A stretch of 64,000 bases of DNA from Sutcliffiella rhizosphaerae (GCF_917563925.1 NZ_CAKJTJ010000013.1:1-64000); one strand, 5' to 3'. Counted from the first letter of the stretch, positions 16,702 to 26,946 are shown. The notes: generated from the letters alone by a model not told the origin. Numbers and translations are program-made.

Positions 16702-17115
16702 ATGAAAAAAACCTTCATCCTTCTTCTAATTTTCTTTAGTAGTTATGGATTGTATGCCTATGCCCAACCTCTCCAGGTGGAAGTATTTGATGTTAAACAG
16801 TCAGAAGTGATAAAGCAAATCCCATTAGAAGAAAACATAAGAAAAGAAGCATTTTCTCTTGTGAAAAGTGCGGATTCCCTTTTTCCAAAATTGAACCCAA
16901 CTCCCATATCCGGTTTTATGGTAAAAGTGCCTTTTGAACCAGAAGAAGAAATTGAAACAAAGGTCCTTCATCAAAAGGTCAATCAGGTTATTTTTATCTT
17001 CCCGGAAGCAGAGAAACCTTATATGCTAATATTTAACGAAAAAAAACAGCCGATGTTCTATTATTTTAGTGAAGATCATCTTAGTTTTCTGAAACATATA
17101 AAGATGGAATTATGA
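16702..17115 (+). CDS. Secreted hypothetical protein
   Basis: A 137-residue protein with a Sec signal peptide ending in GLYAYAQP. The mature domain is about 110 residues and has no cysteines or recognised motifs. The ATG at 16702 follows GAGGTG at 6 nt; the GTG at 16693 is part of that site. It lies between small exported proteins on the same strand, but an operon is not certain. Confidence 0.6.
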   Translation: MKKTFILLLIFFSSYGLYAYAQPLQVEVFDVKQSEVIKQIPLEENIRKEAFSLVKSADSLFPKLNPTPISGFMVKVPFEPEEEIETKVLHQKVNQVIFIFPEAEKPYMLIFNEKKQPMFYYFSEDHLSFLKHIKMEL

Positions 17116-17174
17116 AGGAATAAGTTATAGGGTACACTATCGTTAATTATTCACTTTTAAAAGGAGTGTTTCAG

Positions 17175-17831
17175 TTGCGAAGTGTACTTTTTATTTTTGG
17201 TCTTTATTTATTTCTTTTATCTGCTTGTGAATCACCTACTCAAGAACAGCCAGGACAAACAGAAAAAGAACTTCATCTTTTACCTGTTTCAGGAGATTAC
17301 ACCTTTAAGCGTTATATTGAAGATAAAGAACATACTGAGTATAGGGTATTGTATAGCAATGTTAAGGATAGCAATATCATTCAAGTGAAGACTGTCCAAA
17401 CGCTAAATGAAGATCATACTACTAACATTTCTGAATCCAATAACTTTTACGAAGAGACACAAAATGGAGTTTATGGATACATTGTTATCTCAGAGGATTT
17501 TCCAACTGAATGGAAAGCAAAAGATATTGAAAAATTTCCAAAAACCAAAATTATTTCCTATCCTTTAGAAGAAAACAAAGTATGGAATGAAAAAATAGAA
17601 GATTTCGACTTAGAAATTTCATACAAAATAAATTCACTATCTACTGAAGTTAAAACTCCTGCTGAAACATTTCAAAACGGAATCGTAATTGAGTTTGAGG
17701 AAAAAGATTTAAACGGGAACATTCTTCGTAAAGGAAATATGACTTTCGTACCACATATCGGTTGGGTACGACATGAAATTGAAGGAGAAATATTAAAGGA
17801 TGTTCATAAGTTAGTAAGGATAAATAAATAA
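17175..17831 (+). CDS. Lipoprotein of unknown function
   Basis: A 218-residue lipoprotein with lipobox LLSAC. The mature part looks beta-rich and carries the repeated charged pattern KVWNEKIEDFDLEIS. It resembles the general layout of small extracytoplasmic beta-barrel lipoproteins, but I recognise no specific family. The TTG at 17175 has AAGGAG 8 nt upstream and is preferred over the GTG at 17166. Confidence 0.65.
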   Translation: MRSVLFIFGLYLFLLSACESPTQEQPGQTEKELHLLPVSGDYTFKRYIEDKEHTEYRVLYSNVKDSNIIQVKTVQTLNEDHTTNISESNNFYEETQNGVYGYIVISEDFPTEWKAKDIEKFPKTKIISYPLEENKVWNEKIEDFDLEISYKINSLSTEVKTPAETFQNGIVIEFEEKDLNGNILRKGNMTFVPHIGWVRHEIEGEILKDVHKLVRINK

Positions 17832-18156
17832 ATAAATAAGACTGTTTTGCGGACTTTACATGAATCCTGAAATATCCCTCTCGATATAGGGTCATTTTTA
17901 AGTAGAGGCTATGAAAACTAACTACATGGAATAATAATAATTTTTAAAAATAGTTTAAATAACAGAACTTTTAGCACTTTTTTATCGTCATATATATAGA
18001 ATTTTTGTTTTGCGAAGAATTTTACATAACTGTAATGATGAGTTGACAGGATTTATTGTATAATAACCCCATATTAGTTTTATTTTTAGGGTATATAGAT
18101 ACCGATACAGATAAAAGTGCTCCCATTATTATTTTTGGTGTAAGGAGATGATAATT
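17832..18156. other. Intergenic stretch, nothing clear
   Basis: AT-rich DNA. TTGACA near 18045 and TATAAT near 18058 are too close together to form one promoter. No gene, strong hairpin or repeat was found. Confidence 0.4.
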
Positions 18157-18351
18157 TTGAGATTAAGTAAAATAGTATTTGTTATAAGTATTATGGCAAG
18201 TTTTCTTATGTTAGTAGCCTCTGTCATTGCGTTTGTTATACACGATTTCGGATACTTTTGGATAATGTTTGCTTTGATGGTAGTTAGTATTTTTCAAAAC
18301 ATCTCCGTTTACCGTCATATTTCTACAACCGATGAACCAATAGAAAGTTAG
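18157..18351 (+). CDS. Small two-helix membrane protein
   Basis: A 64-residue protein with two hydrophobic segments separated by HDFGYFW. The TTG at 18157 lies 9 nt behind AAGGAG, while the upstream ATG at 18148 touches that site. A terminator follows directly. No family is recognised. Confidence 0.55.
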   Translation: MRLSKIVFVISIMASFLMLVASVIAFVIHDFGYFWIMFALMVVSIFQNISVYRHISTTDEPIES

Positions 18352-18392
18352 ACCGCTATTAGTATTTATTTACTTTAGTGGTCTAGCTTTTT
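18349..18392 (+). terminator. Terminator
   Basis: TAGACCGCTA pairs with TAGTGGTCTA (one G-T) and is followed by CTTTTT; the stop codon lies in the stem. Confidence 0.75.
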
Positions 18393-18400
18393 ACAACTAA

Positions 18401-18790
18401 TTACATTCTTCTTTCAAATCCCAAAAATCTTCTACCTTTAAAATTTAATTTTCCCTTATCCTCTTCTACAATTTGACTATAATCCTTCCCGTCCACCATG
18501 AACTCCATCCTATCACCGCTTTCCACCTGAAATGTTACATAATAAGTAGTATGGGAGCTAGAATTAGTATCACTTAATGAGGAATGACTTACATCCATTC
18601 TCTTTGTCACAACTATCGCAGCTACTGTCAACTCTGGTTGATTATTGTTATACTTCCACTCTTTCAGCCCATTAAATATGATAAAGCAAAATACAGAAAT
18701 AATAGCAAAGAGAATAATAAAAAAGAACAACTCAAAGAACCCATCACCCATAAAAAAACCGTCAATCATTTCCATCATCCCTGAATGCAT
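18401..18790 (-). CDS. DUF2500-type membrane protein
   Basis: A 129-residue protein with one N-terminal membrane helix (about residues 20-40) and a C-terminal domain with TYYVTFQVESGDRMEF, DYSQIVEEDKGKLNFKG and RRFLGFER. This is the pattern I associate with DUF2500, of unknown function. The second ATG (18790) has GGAGG 7 nt upstream; the first (18796) is too close to it. It is monocistronic. Confidence 0.75.
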   Translation of the reverse strand: MHSGMMEMIDGFFMGDGFFELFFFIILFAIISVFCFIIFNGLKEWKYNNNQPELTVAAIVVTKRMDVSHSSLSDTNSSSHTTYYVTFQVESGDRMEFMVDGKDYSQIVEEDKGKLNFKGRRFLGFERRM

Positions 18791-18977
18791 TTCCATTCCT
18801 CCTTTCCCCCTTAATACGTTCGAATAAAGAAAAAAGTTCCAACACTAAAAGTTAATATGTTTTATATGATTTGAAAAAATGCGGACAATAATTAGAAAAT
18901 ACAAGGTCCACTCTACTCATTTCCGAATTCAGAATTATCTTATCATATTTTTTATTCGTGTTTTTATGCAATAAGGG

Positions 18978-19006
18978 TTTTCAAACGACAAAATATCCTA
19001 TATAAT
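18978..19006 (+). promoter_or_regulatory. Promoter of the xpt operon
   Basis: TTTTCA, 17 bp, TATAAT. The -10 is perfect and the -35 weak. It is about 35 bp upstream of the purine aptamer. Confidence 0.5.
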
Positions 19007-19041
19007 CACTTCATAATCCAAACAATTTCATAAAATAATTA

Positions 19042-19110
19042 ACTCGTATAATAGTAGGAATATGGCCTACAAGTCTCTACCAAGCTACCGTAAATGGCTT
19101 GACTACGGGT
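19042..19110 (+). promoter_or_regulatory. Guanine-class purine riboswitch
   Basis: P1 pairs ACTCGTA with TACGGGT. The two hairpin loops (ATATGGC and CCGTAAAT) and the junction residues match the B. subtilis xpt aptamer. The specificity residue is C (19103, in GACTACG), which indicates guanine or hypoxanthine rather than adenine. Confidence 0.95.
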
Positions 19111-19173
19111 GATACTTTACTTTTTGTCTTGCTCAGTATTTGTAAAACTGAGTTAGTTTCTAGTTTCTATTGG

Positions 19174-19237
19174 AATCCCGAAAGTAAAAAGTGGTCACTT
19201 GTAGTACAAATGCCACTTTTACTTTCGGGATTTTTTA
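19174..19237 (+). terminator. Riboswitch terminator upstream of xpt
   Basis: AATCCCGAAAGTAAAAAGTGG pairs almost completely with the distal arm ending in ACTTTCGGGATT and runs into six T. It is expected to form when guanine binds. Confidence 0.92.
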
Positions 19238-19243
19238 TTTTGA

Positions 19244-19876
<633 letters not shown>

Positions 19877-19894
19877 AAAATTGGAGGTATTACC

Positions 19895-21424
19895 ATGAAA
19901 GCTTCTACTTTTCACTATCCTTGGTATAAAAAACAAGATACAGATGCATTCTTTGCTCTTTTTCAAAACAATCTAGCCAATTTCGTCATTATCGCTGTCA
20001 CTATGCTTGGTATGGGCTTCTCCACCAGTATTGTCTTTGGAAAAGTCATACCTGGTGCTGCGGTTGCAGTTATGGTGGGAAATCTTTATTATGCCTATAT
20101 GGCAAAACGCCTTGCTGAAAAAGAAAGACGATTAGATGTAACAGCACTTTCCTACGGGATTAGTACCCCTGTAATGTTTGTCTTCCTTTTCGGGGTATTG
20201 GCACCAGCACTTGCATTAACAGGAGATCATGAGCTCGCATGGAAAATTACAGTAGCTGCTGCCTTTTTAAGTGGGTTAATTGAAGCATTAGTTAGTTTTA
20301 CTGGAAACTGGGTAAGAAAAAAGCTCCCTCGCGCTGCCATGCTCGGTGCACTTGCAGGTGTGGCGTTAACATTTATCGCTGGAGAAATGCTTTTTAACAC
20401 ATTCTCCATACCAGTTGTTGGATTGGTTGCCCTTGTTATCATTATTGCTGGAGTAGTAGGGAAAATTGCAATGCCCTTTAAAATTCCGGCATCACTCTTT
20501 GCAGTATTAATTGGAACATTACTAGCTTTTACACTAGGGTATCAATCCCCATCTCAAATTTCTGAAGGGCTGGCAAGCATTGGTTTTTATCCAATTCTTC
20601 CTTCTCTTGCAGCTTTTGAAGGAATGAGTTATTTGTTTACCGCTTTAATCGGCTTACTTGCCATTATTTTACCGATTACGCTTTACAATGCTATCGAAAC
20701 GATGAACAATGTTGATGCCATGTCTGCAGCAGGTGACTCTTATGATGTACGTGAGTGTCAAGCAGTTGATGGAGTTGGAACGATGGTTGGTGCGATTTTT
20801 GGAGGCCCTTTTCCTACTACCGTCTATATTGCTACGGTTGGCTCTAAATGGATGGGTGCAGGAAGAGGATATAGTATTCTAAATGCTATTGTTTTCGGAT
20901 TAGCAGCTATGACTGGGGTAATTGCTGCTATGGCTGCTATTATTCCACTTGCTGCAGTAGCTCCAATTTTGGTGTTTGTAGGGATATCAATGGTAGCAAC
21001 TGCTTTCCAATCCAATGAAAAACGATATTTTCCAGCAGTTGCAATCGCAATGCTACCATATTTCGCAAACTATGTAATGACAAGGTTTAACAACAGTGCT
21101 GGGGAAGTTGTCTCTGGTATTTCTGAAGGAATTGTTCCCTTAGGCCAGGGAGCGATGTTTACTGCTATTATTCTAGGTTCCATTACTGTCTATATTATCG
21201 ATCAAGACTACAAAAAAGGAGCATATTTCGCATTGATTGGAGCCTTCTTATCTTTTATAGGGTTAATGCATGCTCCAAGTTTAACTTTTAATGCGGCACA
21301 AGACTTTACCATTGGTTATCTATTAATTACGGTATTTCTCGTTTATTGCACATATAGACACAATGCGACCGTTCTAAGTAAGGAAAACAAAAAGATACCT
21401 GCCAAACCAAAAATGGCATCATAA
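19895..21424 (+). CDS. Purine permease of the NCS2 (nucleobase transporter) type
   Basis: A 509-residue polytopic transporter in the xpt operon. It has about 12 or more hydrophobic segments. Characteristic segments are LYNAIETMNNVDAMSAAGDS, VDGVGTMVGAIFGGPFPTT and VGISMV, as in the nucleobase-ascorbate/AzgA group. It is longer than the classical PbuX (about 440 residues) and reads as a different branch. The shared guanine riboswitch supports uptake of xanthine, guanine or hypoxanthine. The ribosome site is GGAGG. Exact substrate is not readable. Confidence 0.82.
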   Translation: MKASTFHYPWYKKQDTDAFFALFQNNLANFVIIAVTMLGMGFSTSIVFGKVIPGAAVAVMVGNLYYAYMAKRLAEKERRLDVTALSYGISTPVMFVFLFGVLAPALALTGDHELAWKITVAAAFLSGLIEALVSFTGNWVRKKLPRAAMLGALAGVALTFIAGEMLFNTFSIPVVGLVALVIIIAGVVGKIAMPFKIPASLFAVLIGTLLAFTLGYQSPSQISEGLASIGFYPILPSLAAFEGMSYLFTALIGLLAIILPITLYNAIETMNNVDAMSAAGDSYDVRECQAVDGVGTMVGAIFGGPFPTTVYIATVGSKWMGAGRGYSILNAIVFGLAAMTGVIAAMAAIIPLAAVAPILVFVGISMVATAFQSNEKRYFPAVAIAMLPYFANYVMTRFNNSAGEVVSGISEGIVPLGQGAMFTAIILGSITVYIIDQDYKKGAYFALIGAFLSFIGLMHAPSLTFNAAQDFTIGYLLITVFLVYCTYRHNATVLSKENKKIPAKPKMAS

Positions 21425-21431
21425 TAACAAT

Positions 21432-21462
21432 GAACCAGGAGATGTAGAGACCTGGTTCTTTT
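21432..21462 (+). terminator. Terminator of the xpt operon
   Basis: GAACCAGG/CCTGGTTC with an 11-nt loop and TTTTT. Confidence 0.9.
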
Positions 21463-21481
21463 TATGGTGTTTGGCTCTACC

Positions 21482-21522
21482 AAAAAAGGAGGAAGGAAAA
21501 ACTAGTCGTTTTTCCTTCCTCC
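21482..21522 (-). terminator. Terminator on the minus strand
   Basis: GGAGGAAGGAAAAAC/GTTTTTCCTTCCTCC is a 15-bp perfect stem; on the minus strand it is followed by TTTTTT. It ends the second uppP-like gene. Confidence 0.88.
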
Positions 21523-21625
21523 CTTCTTTATAGGGACTCATTTATCATTTCACTCTAACCACTTATTTAATAGCAGTTATGACCGCTTTAGCCAATCAAC
21601 GAAAACTACTTGGTTATACGTTTCA

Positions 21626-22438
21626 TTATAAGAATAGGATTACAAGTGTACCTGCAACGAAACAGTAAATAGAGAAATAAATAAGATTTCCTTTTGCCAT
21701 AATTCCCATAAACCATTTTAAAGCAAAGAAGGATGCAATAAATGAAGCGATAAAGGCCAATGAATAAGGCAAAATTAATTCATTCAAGTTTTCCATTCCT
21801 AACAAATCCTTAGCGGCAAGTATGACACCACCTAAGCTTACTGGGACATATAGAAGGAATGAAAATCGAAGTGCAGTTTCTTGCTTCATTCCACGAGCCA
21901 TTGCAGCAACAATGGTAGCTCCTGATCGGCTTATCCCAGGAATTAATGCGAAGGCTTGTGCAAGTCCAACAATGATTGAATCTTTGAATGTTAATTCTGC
22001 ATCATTTTTTCTGCCTCGTAAATTTCTAATTAACCATAGTGCTACACCGGTTATTAGCAGGGTAATACCAATAACTTTAATATTCTCTAAAGCACTTGAT
22101 ATCGCATCTCCAAATAAGACACCAATAACCCCTGCTGGTATTGTACCTACTACCAAATACACGACAAACATAAAGTCTGCCTTATCTTCTTTGTCCTTCT
22201 TTGTAATAAATCTTAGTGCTCCAAAAAAGAGCCTTGAAATGGATTCACGAAAAATAATTAAGATTGCTAGTAAGGACGCAGTATTTACAACAATTTCAAA
22301 TGTTAGTCCTTCCAAGTTCATACCAAATAATTCTTGTAGAATCATAACATGACCACTTGATGAAACAGGGATTGGTTCCGTTACACCTTGTAAAATTCCG
22401 AGTAAAATGTACTGTAATAAAATTAAAATATCTTCCAT
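21626..22438 (-). CDS. Second UppP/BacA-type undecaprenyl-diphosphatase
   Basis: A 270-residue paralogue of the gene at 14521. Its catalytic loops are [15 protein letters not shown] (E21, H30) and ISRSGAT, with numbering like E. coli BacA. It is monocistronic with its own terminator, whereas the first copy is paired with a DedA gene. Both copies look active. Bacillus genomes often carry more than one Und-PP phosphatase. Confidence 0.9.
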   Translation of the reverse strand: MEDILILLQYILLGILQGVTEPIPVSSSGHVMILQELFGMNLEGLTFEIVVNTASLLAILIIFRESISRLFFGALRFITKKDKEDKADFMFVVYLVVGTIPAGVIGVLFGDAISSALENIKVIGITLLITGVALWLIRNLRGRKNDAELTFKDSIIVGLAQAFALIPGISRSGATIVAAMARGMKQETALRFSFLLYVPVSLGGVILAAKDLLGMENLNELILPYSLAFIASFIASFFALKWFMGIMAKGNLIYFSIYCFVAGTLVILFL

Positions 22439-22631
22439 AGATAATACCTCAATTTCTAATAATAGTTAAAATGACATATGCTACAGCCAGGAAGCCTATT
22501 AGTTAAAATCTGGCGAACCTCAACTGGAATTTTAATGATGTAACTTAGTACGACTTACACAATATAATACAAGCTAGCAGAAAAAATCAACTCAAATGCC
22601 ATTGTAACATTTTCTAATAAAAAATAATGAC

Positions 22632-23363
22632 TTAATCCCCATTAATGATTTGTTTTTCTAAATGATTATACCAACCTTCTGTAATTTCTGCATTTTTGGA
22701 ATTAATAAGAATAGTATCTTCCTCCGTTTGAATCAATAAATATGGCGAAATACCTTTGTGAATAAATAATAGACTACTTCCATACTCCTTCAAAGCAAAA
22801 TGCCCTTTTGATATATCTTGCAGTCCATATCCATTAGTCCTAAAGGTAACCTCAGGCATACTATCTAAAAGAGTAATAGCTGTCAATTCTTCATAAGTCC
22901 ATTCATCCCCATACACACCAGTAATTTCGAAGGATGTATCATGAGTCTTCAGTTCAAAATCTTGGTAGCCTAAGAAAAAGACAACACTTAAGAAAATAAC
23001 GGTAATGAGCGTTATACTTGTGCTTATAATATAACTTTTCTTTCGTTTTTTTGGAATTTCATATTTAGATAAATAAATAAAACCACCGAGCAACAATACG
23101 ATCATAGCCATTATATTAATTTCCAATGCATAGGAGATGGGAAAAAACAGTAATGGCAATAATAACAGCAATACTATTCCAGTAGTAATTAATAGTTTTC
23201 CTGTCTTTTGAGTATATCCCCTTTTTATCAGTTCTTCTTGTTCCTCTTTTGGTCTTGTAGCAAAATTGGAAATTAAATTATATGCCTTCTTTTTTGAAAT
23301 TGCCCAACCTAAAAGGATAAAAATAGCAATAAGAAAAAGTTGAACACTTAATAATATCCACAT
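22632..23363 (-). CDS. DUF3784-like membrane protein with a PH-like C-terminal domain
   Basis: A 243-residue protein with four hydrophobic segments in the first 135 residues and a soluble C-terminal domain of about 105 residues. The first part (AYNLISNFATRPKEEQE) resembles DUF3784. The C-terminal part (YEELTAITLLDSMPEVTFRTNGYG, LLIQTEEDTILIN) looks like a bacterial PH-type domain. The ribosome site is GGAGGG. Function unknown. Confidence 0.6.
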   Translation of the reverse strand: MWILLSVQLFLIAIFILLGWAISKKKAYNLISNFATRPKEEQEELIKRGYTQKTGKLLITTGIVLLLLLPLLFFPISYALEINIMAMIVLLLGGFIYLSKYEIPKKRKKSYIISTSITLITVIFLSVVFFLGYQDFELKTHDTSFEITGVYGDEWTYEELTAITLLDSMPEVTFRTNGYGLQDISKGHFALKEYGSSLLFIHKGISPYLLIQTEEDTILINSKNAEITEGWYNHLEKQIINGD

Positions 23364-23383
23364 TGAATCATCCCTCCTAATTA

Positions 23384-23530
23384 CTAACTAATACGTTTTT
23401 CATGCCTTAAAGTTCCAAGCAAAAATATTCCTAGTATAAGGATTGCCAGTTCATAATTATAGGGCCGCTTCTTCCAAATTTTCTGGAGAAAACCGCCCAT
23501 GTAAAAATATGTATTAATTGTGGAGTCCAT
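23384..23530 (-). CDS. 48-residue membrane peptide gene
   Basis: A short frame between the VTT gene and the DUF3784-like gene on the same strand. It starts MDSTINTYFYMGGFLQKIWK and has one hydrophobic helix AILILGIFLLGTL before a basic end. AGAGGTTGAG overlapping the upstream stop codon could serve as its ribosome site. It is in operon position, but the evidence is modest. Confidence 0.42.
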   Translation of the reverse strand: MDSTINTYFYMGGFLQKIWKKRPYNYELAILILGIFLLGTLRHEKRIS

Positions 23531-23539
23531 GCAAAAGAC

Positions 23540-24175
23540 TCAACCTCTACTTACCTTTTTTTTCTGGTTTTCTTCTATTTTGACCTTTTGTTTTAATAAA
23601 CGATAAAAATAAAAACTTGGAATAAGGGCCAGCACTAACGCAACTAAAATATAGCCTTCAATCTCTGCTGTTAGCAATCCATCTGCCACAAAGCTAAGCA
23701 AAAGTAGATAAATACCATTCCCAATTAAGGTTGCAATGAAAAATGCAGTGAGACTTATGGAACTTACTCCTCCAGCTAAATTAATAAAACTAGAAGGGAT
23801 AAAAGGAATCATTCTCAAAAATAAAACAAACCAAAATCCATTATTTTCTAGCCTATTTAGGTAAACATTCGGTACTTTCTTCGTAAGAATCGATTGAAAC
23901 CAGTAACGAAAAACTACAAATCCTAATGCACCAGCGATAACACTTGTTAGGACACTCCAAATGTAACCATATACAAATCCAAACAATGCAATATTTATAA
24001 CGATAATACCGACAATCGGAATTAAAGTAAGCACATTTTGTATCATCATTAAAAAGAACGTAAGAAATATAATGGTTGTAGTTTTTTCTTGTAACAATAA
24101 TTGAATCTGTTCCATGTCACCGCTTTTAAAAACGGCAAACCACTCTGTTTGAGTTACCCATATTAAAGCAGTCAC
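23540..24175 (-). CDS. TVP38/TMEM64 (VTT domain) membrane protein
   Basis: A protein of at least 211 residues in the DedA/VTT superfamily, with GYIWSVLTSVIAGALGFVVFR and the motif FLRMIPFIPSSFINLAGGV. The GTG at 24175 has no good ribosome site. The frame stays open upstream to about 24223, where a rare ATT or ATC codon follows GGGAGAGAG; that would restore the first membrane helix (KWKIGTFILVVTALIW). The real start is therefore probably upstream. Lipid scramblase or flippase roles are known for the superfamily. Confidence 0.78.
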   Translation of the reverse strand: MTALIWVTQTEWFAVFKSGDMEQIQLLLQEKTTTIIFLTFFLMMIQNVLTLIPIVGIIVINIALFGFVYGYIWSVLTSVIAGALGFVVFRYWFQSILTKKVPNVYLNRLENNGFWFVLFLRMIPFIPSSFINLAGGVSSISLTAFFIATLIGNGIYLLLLSFVADGLLTAEIEGYILVALVLALIPSFYFYRLLKQKVKIEENQKKKVSRG

Positions 24176-24464
24176 AACTAATATGAAAGTACCTATCTTC
24201 CATTTTATTTGATTGGGAATGATCGCTCTCTCCCTTCTGTATATAGTTTATTTTATAATGATTAGAATGAATGAACCAATAAAATAATGGGAGAATTAAA
24301 TTGGATATAATGGGAAATCTTTCGTTCAAAACATCCCTTAATAGCATTATAGCTGGAAAACAAGATGAAATGTTTAACAATCTGTGTATAATTAAGGAAA
24401 TCAAAAAATATCTGTAAAGATGATAATGTGGAAATTACGAGGAAAGTGCCACTTGACGCTTTTC

Positions 24465-24501
24465 ATAAAAAAATCCGGAAGTTCCTAAAAAAGGAACTCC
24501 C
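24465..24501 (-). terminator. Terminator of azoR
   Basis: On the minus strand GGGAGTTCC pairs with GGAACTTCC around a T-rich loop and is followed by GATTTTTTT. Confidence 0.78.
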
Positions 24502-24580
24502 GATCATTAACGAACGGTCAATTCTTCATTTTTTCTAAAAGCATATAGATCCCTTAGAAAGAATCTCTTTCTCATTAGAA

Positions 24581-25216
24581 TTAGAAAGTTTGTGCTTTAT
24601 CTTTTGCACGCGCAATTGCGTCTGCTTTAATAGCTTCTGCATTAGCAGGCATTGCATTGTGACCTTCCACAAATATTCCTTCGAAGGAAGGCACTCCAAA
24701 GAATTGCATGATAACATCTATATAACGATGTCCCATTTCCAACGCAGCAGCCGGACCTTCAGAATAAATGCCTCCACGTGCTTGAATATGTAAAGCTTTT
24801 TTGTCTGTTAACAGTCCAACAGGTCCTTCGGCAGTATATTTAAAAGTTTTTCCTGCAACCGCAACTGAATCTAGATATGCCTTCATAACAGGAGGGAATG
24901 AGAAATTCCACAAAGGAGTTACAAATACATATTTGTCTGCCTCAACGAATTGCTCAGATAACTCAGAAAGTCGGCTAACCTTCGCTTTTTCTTCTTCGGA
25001 AAGCTCTTCAAAACCTTTTCCTGTTTGAAGTTTCCCCCACCCGCTGAATACGTCCGCATCAATATAAGGGATATGCTCTTTATACAGGTCTAGGTGTACT
25101 ACTTCATCATTAGGATTAGCTGCTTTATATGTATCAATAAAAGCTTTCCCTACTGCCATACTATAAGATTGTGTGTCATCATGTGGATGAGCTGTAATGT
25201 ATAAAACTTTTGCCAT
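24581..25216 (-). CDS. azoR: FMN-dependent NADH-azoreductase
   Basis: A 211-residue flavoprotein that reduces azo compounds and quinones. It shows the flavodoxin-like start [17 protein letters not shown], the FMN-binding [19 protein letters not shown] and the [10 protein letters not shown] loop. The ATG at 25216 sits 8 nt behind AGAGGAAG; the frame is open further upstream without support. Bacillus genomes usually have two or more such enzymes. It is monocistronic. Confidence 0.93.
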   Translation of the reverse strand: MAKVLYITAHPHDDTQSYSMAVGKAFIDTYKAANPNDEVVHLDLYKEHIPYIDADVFSGWGKLQTGKGFEELSEEEKAKVSRLSELSEQFVEADKYVFVTPLWNFSFPPVMKAYLDSVAVAGKTFKYTAEGPVGLLTDKKALHIQARGGIYSEGPAAALEMGHRYIDVIMQFFGVPSFEGIFVEGHNAMPANAEAIKADAIARAKDKAQTF

Positions 25217-25356
25217 GTTGAATCTTCCTCTCTTGTTTGTCATTTATTATTAGTTTGCAACAAAAAGGGATATGTTACCAACTATCTTGAATTAATTTAT
25301 TTTTAATTCGAGATATATCGTAAAATAAAATCGCTAATATTGCAAGTAATATGAAT

Positions 25357-25395
25357 AAAAAAAGATTTGCTTTTGGACAATCAAGCAAATCTTTT
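25357..25395. terminator. Bidirectional terminator-like hairpin
   Basis: AAAAGATTTGCTT/AAGCAAATCTTTT flanked by A on one side and T on the other; it ends the small gene at 25410 on the minus strand. Confidence 0.82.
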
Positions 25396-25409
25396 ACATC
25401 TAACCTTCA

Positions 25410-25562
25410 TTATTTTCCTTCGTTCTGCAGAATATAAGGGTTTCCTCCGAGATTTTTTCGGATATCATCAGTTAAGATGAAAGGTTCTTCACTATAAATA
25501 TTTACGTTCTCTGCTGAATAATTTTGAATACTGCCATCATAGTGATTTGGTTTACCATCCAT
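25410..25562 (-). CDS. 50-residue hypothetical protein
   Basis: A short frame with ribosome site GGTGG 5 nt before ATG (25562). It starts MDGKPNHYDGSIQNYSAENV and ends GGNPYILQNEGK, hydrophilic, without Cys. A terminator directly behind it supports a real transcription unit. No family recognised. Confidence 0.6.
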   Translation of the reverse strand: MDGKPNHYDGSIQNYSAENVNIYSEEPFILTDDIRKNLGGNPYILQNEGK

Positions 25563-25682
25563 TTTATCCACCTACACTTTTAGCATTATCTTTCACTACT
25601 ATTGTACTATTTTATGCAAAATTTTTACAGATGAATTTAGGATAATATTGGATAAATTCCAATGATAGGTAAAAAAACTGCA

Positions 25683-26441
25683 TCATTCGCTTTTTTGTAT
25701 TTGCGCAATGAAACTTTCTACCATATCACGATCATTTAGTACTTTCTGCATTACTTCTTCCTGCCAAATCTTCTTATCCTCTTTAAATACACGAACATCT
25801 TTACCATATAGCTCCTCTATCTGTTCCCTATTAAAGGTATAGGAGATTGTTTCTCCTAACGAATTTATATGAAATGTTACGAATTCCCCATTGTCAAAAA
25901 AAGTAAAGTAGACAGTGGCATTAAAGATTAATGTATATGGCAAATTCCTTTCAATAAAAGCATCTTTTTCAAAATCAGTCGCAGAATTTCCTTCCGATAA
26001 TCGGTAATTCATGTTTATCCCCATTGGATCTTCTGAAGTCTGTAGTTCCATTCCATTAGCAAAATACTTTCCGGGTAAAATTTGACTGTGGAATTTACCT
26101 AGAGATCCGTTGTTACCTATATAAGCTGTATCTTGATTTATTTGATCATGCACTTCTATACTACTCAAGTACGATACATAATTGTCATGAACCTGCTCTG
26201 TATTATCCCCTCTTGAAGTAGGGTTTATTGCTCCATTCTCTGAAAAAATAATGATCGAAAACAAAATAATTACAGCAGCGCTCGCAAAAGCCATACTAAT
26301 CCCCTTCAGATTCCCCATCAAGCTCCCTCGTTCTTTTCTGATCTTTTGCTTCATAATAGTTTGATGCATTTTTTGTTTATCCACTTCATTGAGGCGGGGC
26401 TTTGGCATTGATTTCAATCGTTCATCTAGCTTTCTATTCAC
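25683..26441 (-). CDS. Membrane-anchored anti-sigma factor, DUF4825-like C-terminus
   Basis: A 252-residue protein with a cytosolic N-terminus of about 45 residues rich in charged residues, one membrane helix (about 49-68) and an extracytoplasmic domain. The C-terminal region (YTLIFNATVYFTFFDNGEFV) is similar to DUF4825. It overlaps the 3' end of the ECF sigma gene by 8 bases, the standard arrangement for a cognate anti-sigma factor that holds the sigma factor at the membrane until a surface signal arrives. Its role is inferred from this arrangement. Confidence 0.78.
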   Translation of the reverse strand: MNRKLDERLKSMPKPRLNEVDKQKMHQTIMKQKIRKERGSLMGNLKGISMAFASAAVIILFSIIIFSENGAINPTSRGDNTEQVHDNYVSYLSSIEVHDQINQDTAYIGNNGSLGKFHSQILPGKYFANGMELQTSEDPMGINMNYRLSEGNSATDFEKDAFIERNLPYTLIFNATVYFTFFDNGEFVTFHINSLGETISYTFNREQIEELYGKDVRVFKEDKKIWQEEVMQKVLNDRDMVESFIAQIQKSE

Positions 26442-26946
26442 GGAACTCCCCCCCTAACTTTTGGTGCAGCGCCAGTTTGGCACGATATAAAGTGGAACCG
26501 ACCTTCTTCTCACTCCACCCAAGAATTTCTGCCGTTTCCTGTACAGATAACTCCTTAATGCCCCTCATCACCAATACTTCCTGATATGACTGCTTTAAAG
26601 ACCTGATGGCACACATGAACTCTTTTTGATCCTCCGTTAAAAAATATATACTCTCAGGGGAAGCTACCTCTGATCTTGCTTTATCTGTTTCTAATAAAAA
26701 GAACCATCTCTCCCTTTTTTTCTTTCTTAATGCGTCGATGGCAACATTTCGAGCAATACTATACAACCATGTTTTAGGAGAAGAGTTTCCCTTGAACGTT
26801 GAAAAGCCTTTTAAAGCTTTAATAAAAACCTCTTGAATAAGGTCCTCCACATCATGTTTTTCAGTACCCAATCTGTAAAATAAAAATTGAAAAATATCAT
26901 CGCTATATTCATAAAACCATTTCGAAATGACTTCTTTGTTGGACAT
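26434..26946 (-). CDS. ECF-type RNA polymerase sigma factor
   Basis: A 170-residue sigma-70 family factor. Region 2 is DDIFQFLFYRLGTEKHDVEDLIQEVF then TWLYSIARNVAIDALRKKKR. Region 4 is YQEVLVMRGIKELSVQETAEILGWSEKKVGSTLYRAK. Between them lies a linker near 100-115. The start ATG at 26946 follows GGGGGAAAAGG. An upstream CGTCTA around 26975 matches typical ECF -10 boxes, but the -35 is poor, so autoregulation is only a possibility. It forms a unit with the anti-sigma gene. Confidence 0.92.
   Translation of the reverse strand: MSNKEVISKWFYEYSDDIFQFLFYRLGTEKHDVEDLIQEVFIKALKGFSTFKGNSSPKTWLYSIARNVAIDALRKKKRERWFFLLETDKARSEVASPESIYFLTEDQKEFMCAIRSLKQSYQEVLVMRGIKELSVQETAEILGWSEKKVGSTLYRAKLALHQKLGGEFRE

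Noticed and set aside
18045-18062. TTGACA and TATAAT upstream of the small membrane protein
   Set aside because: The spacing between them is about 10 bp, too short for one sigma-A promoter.
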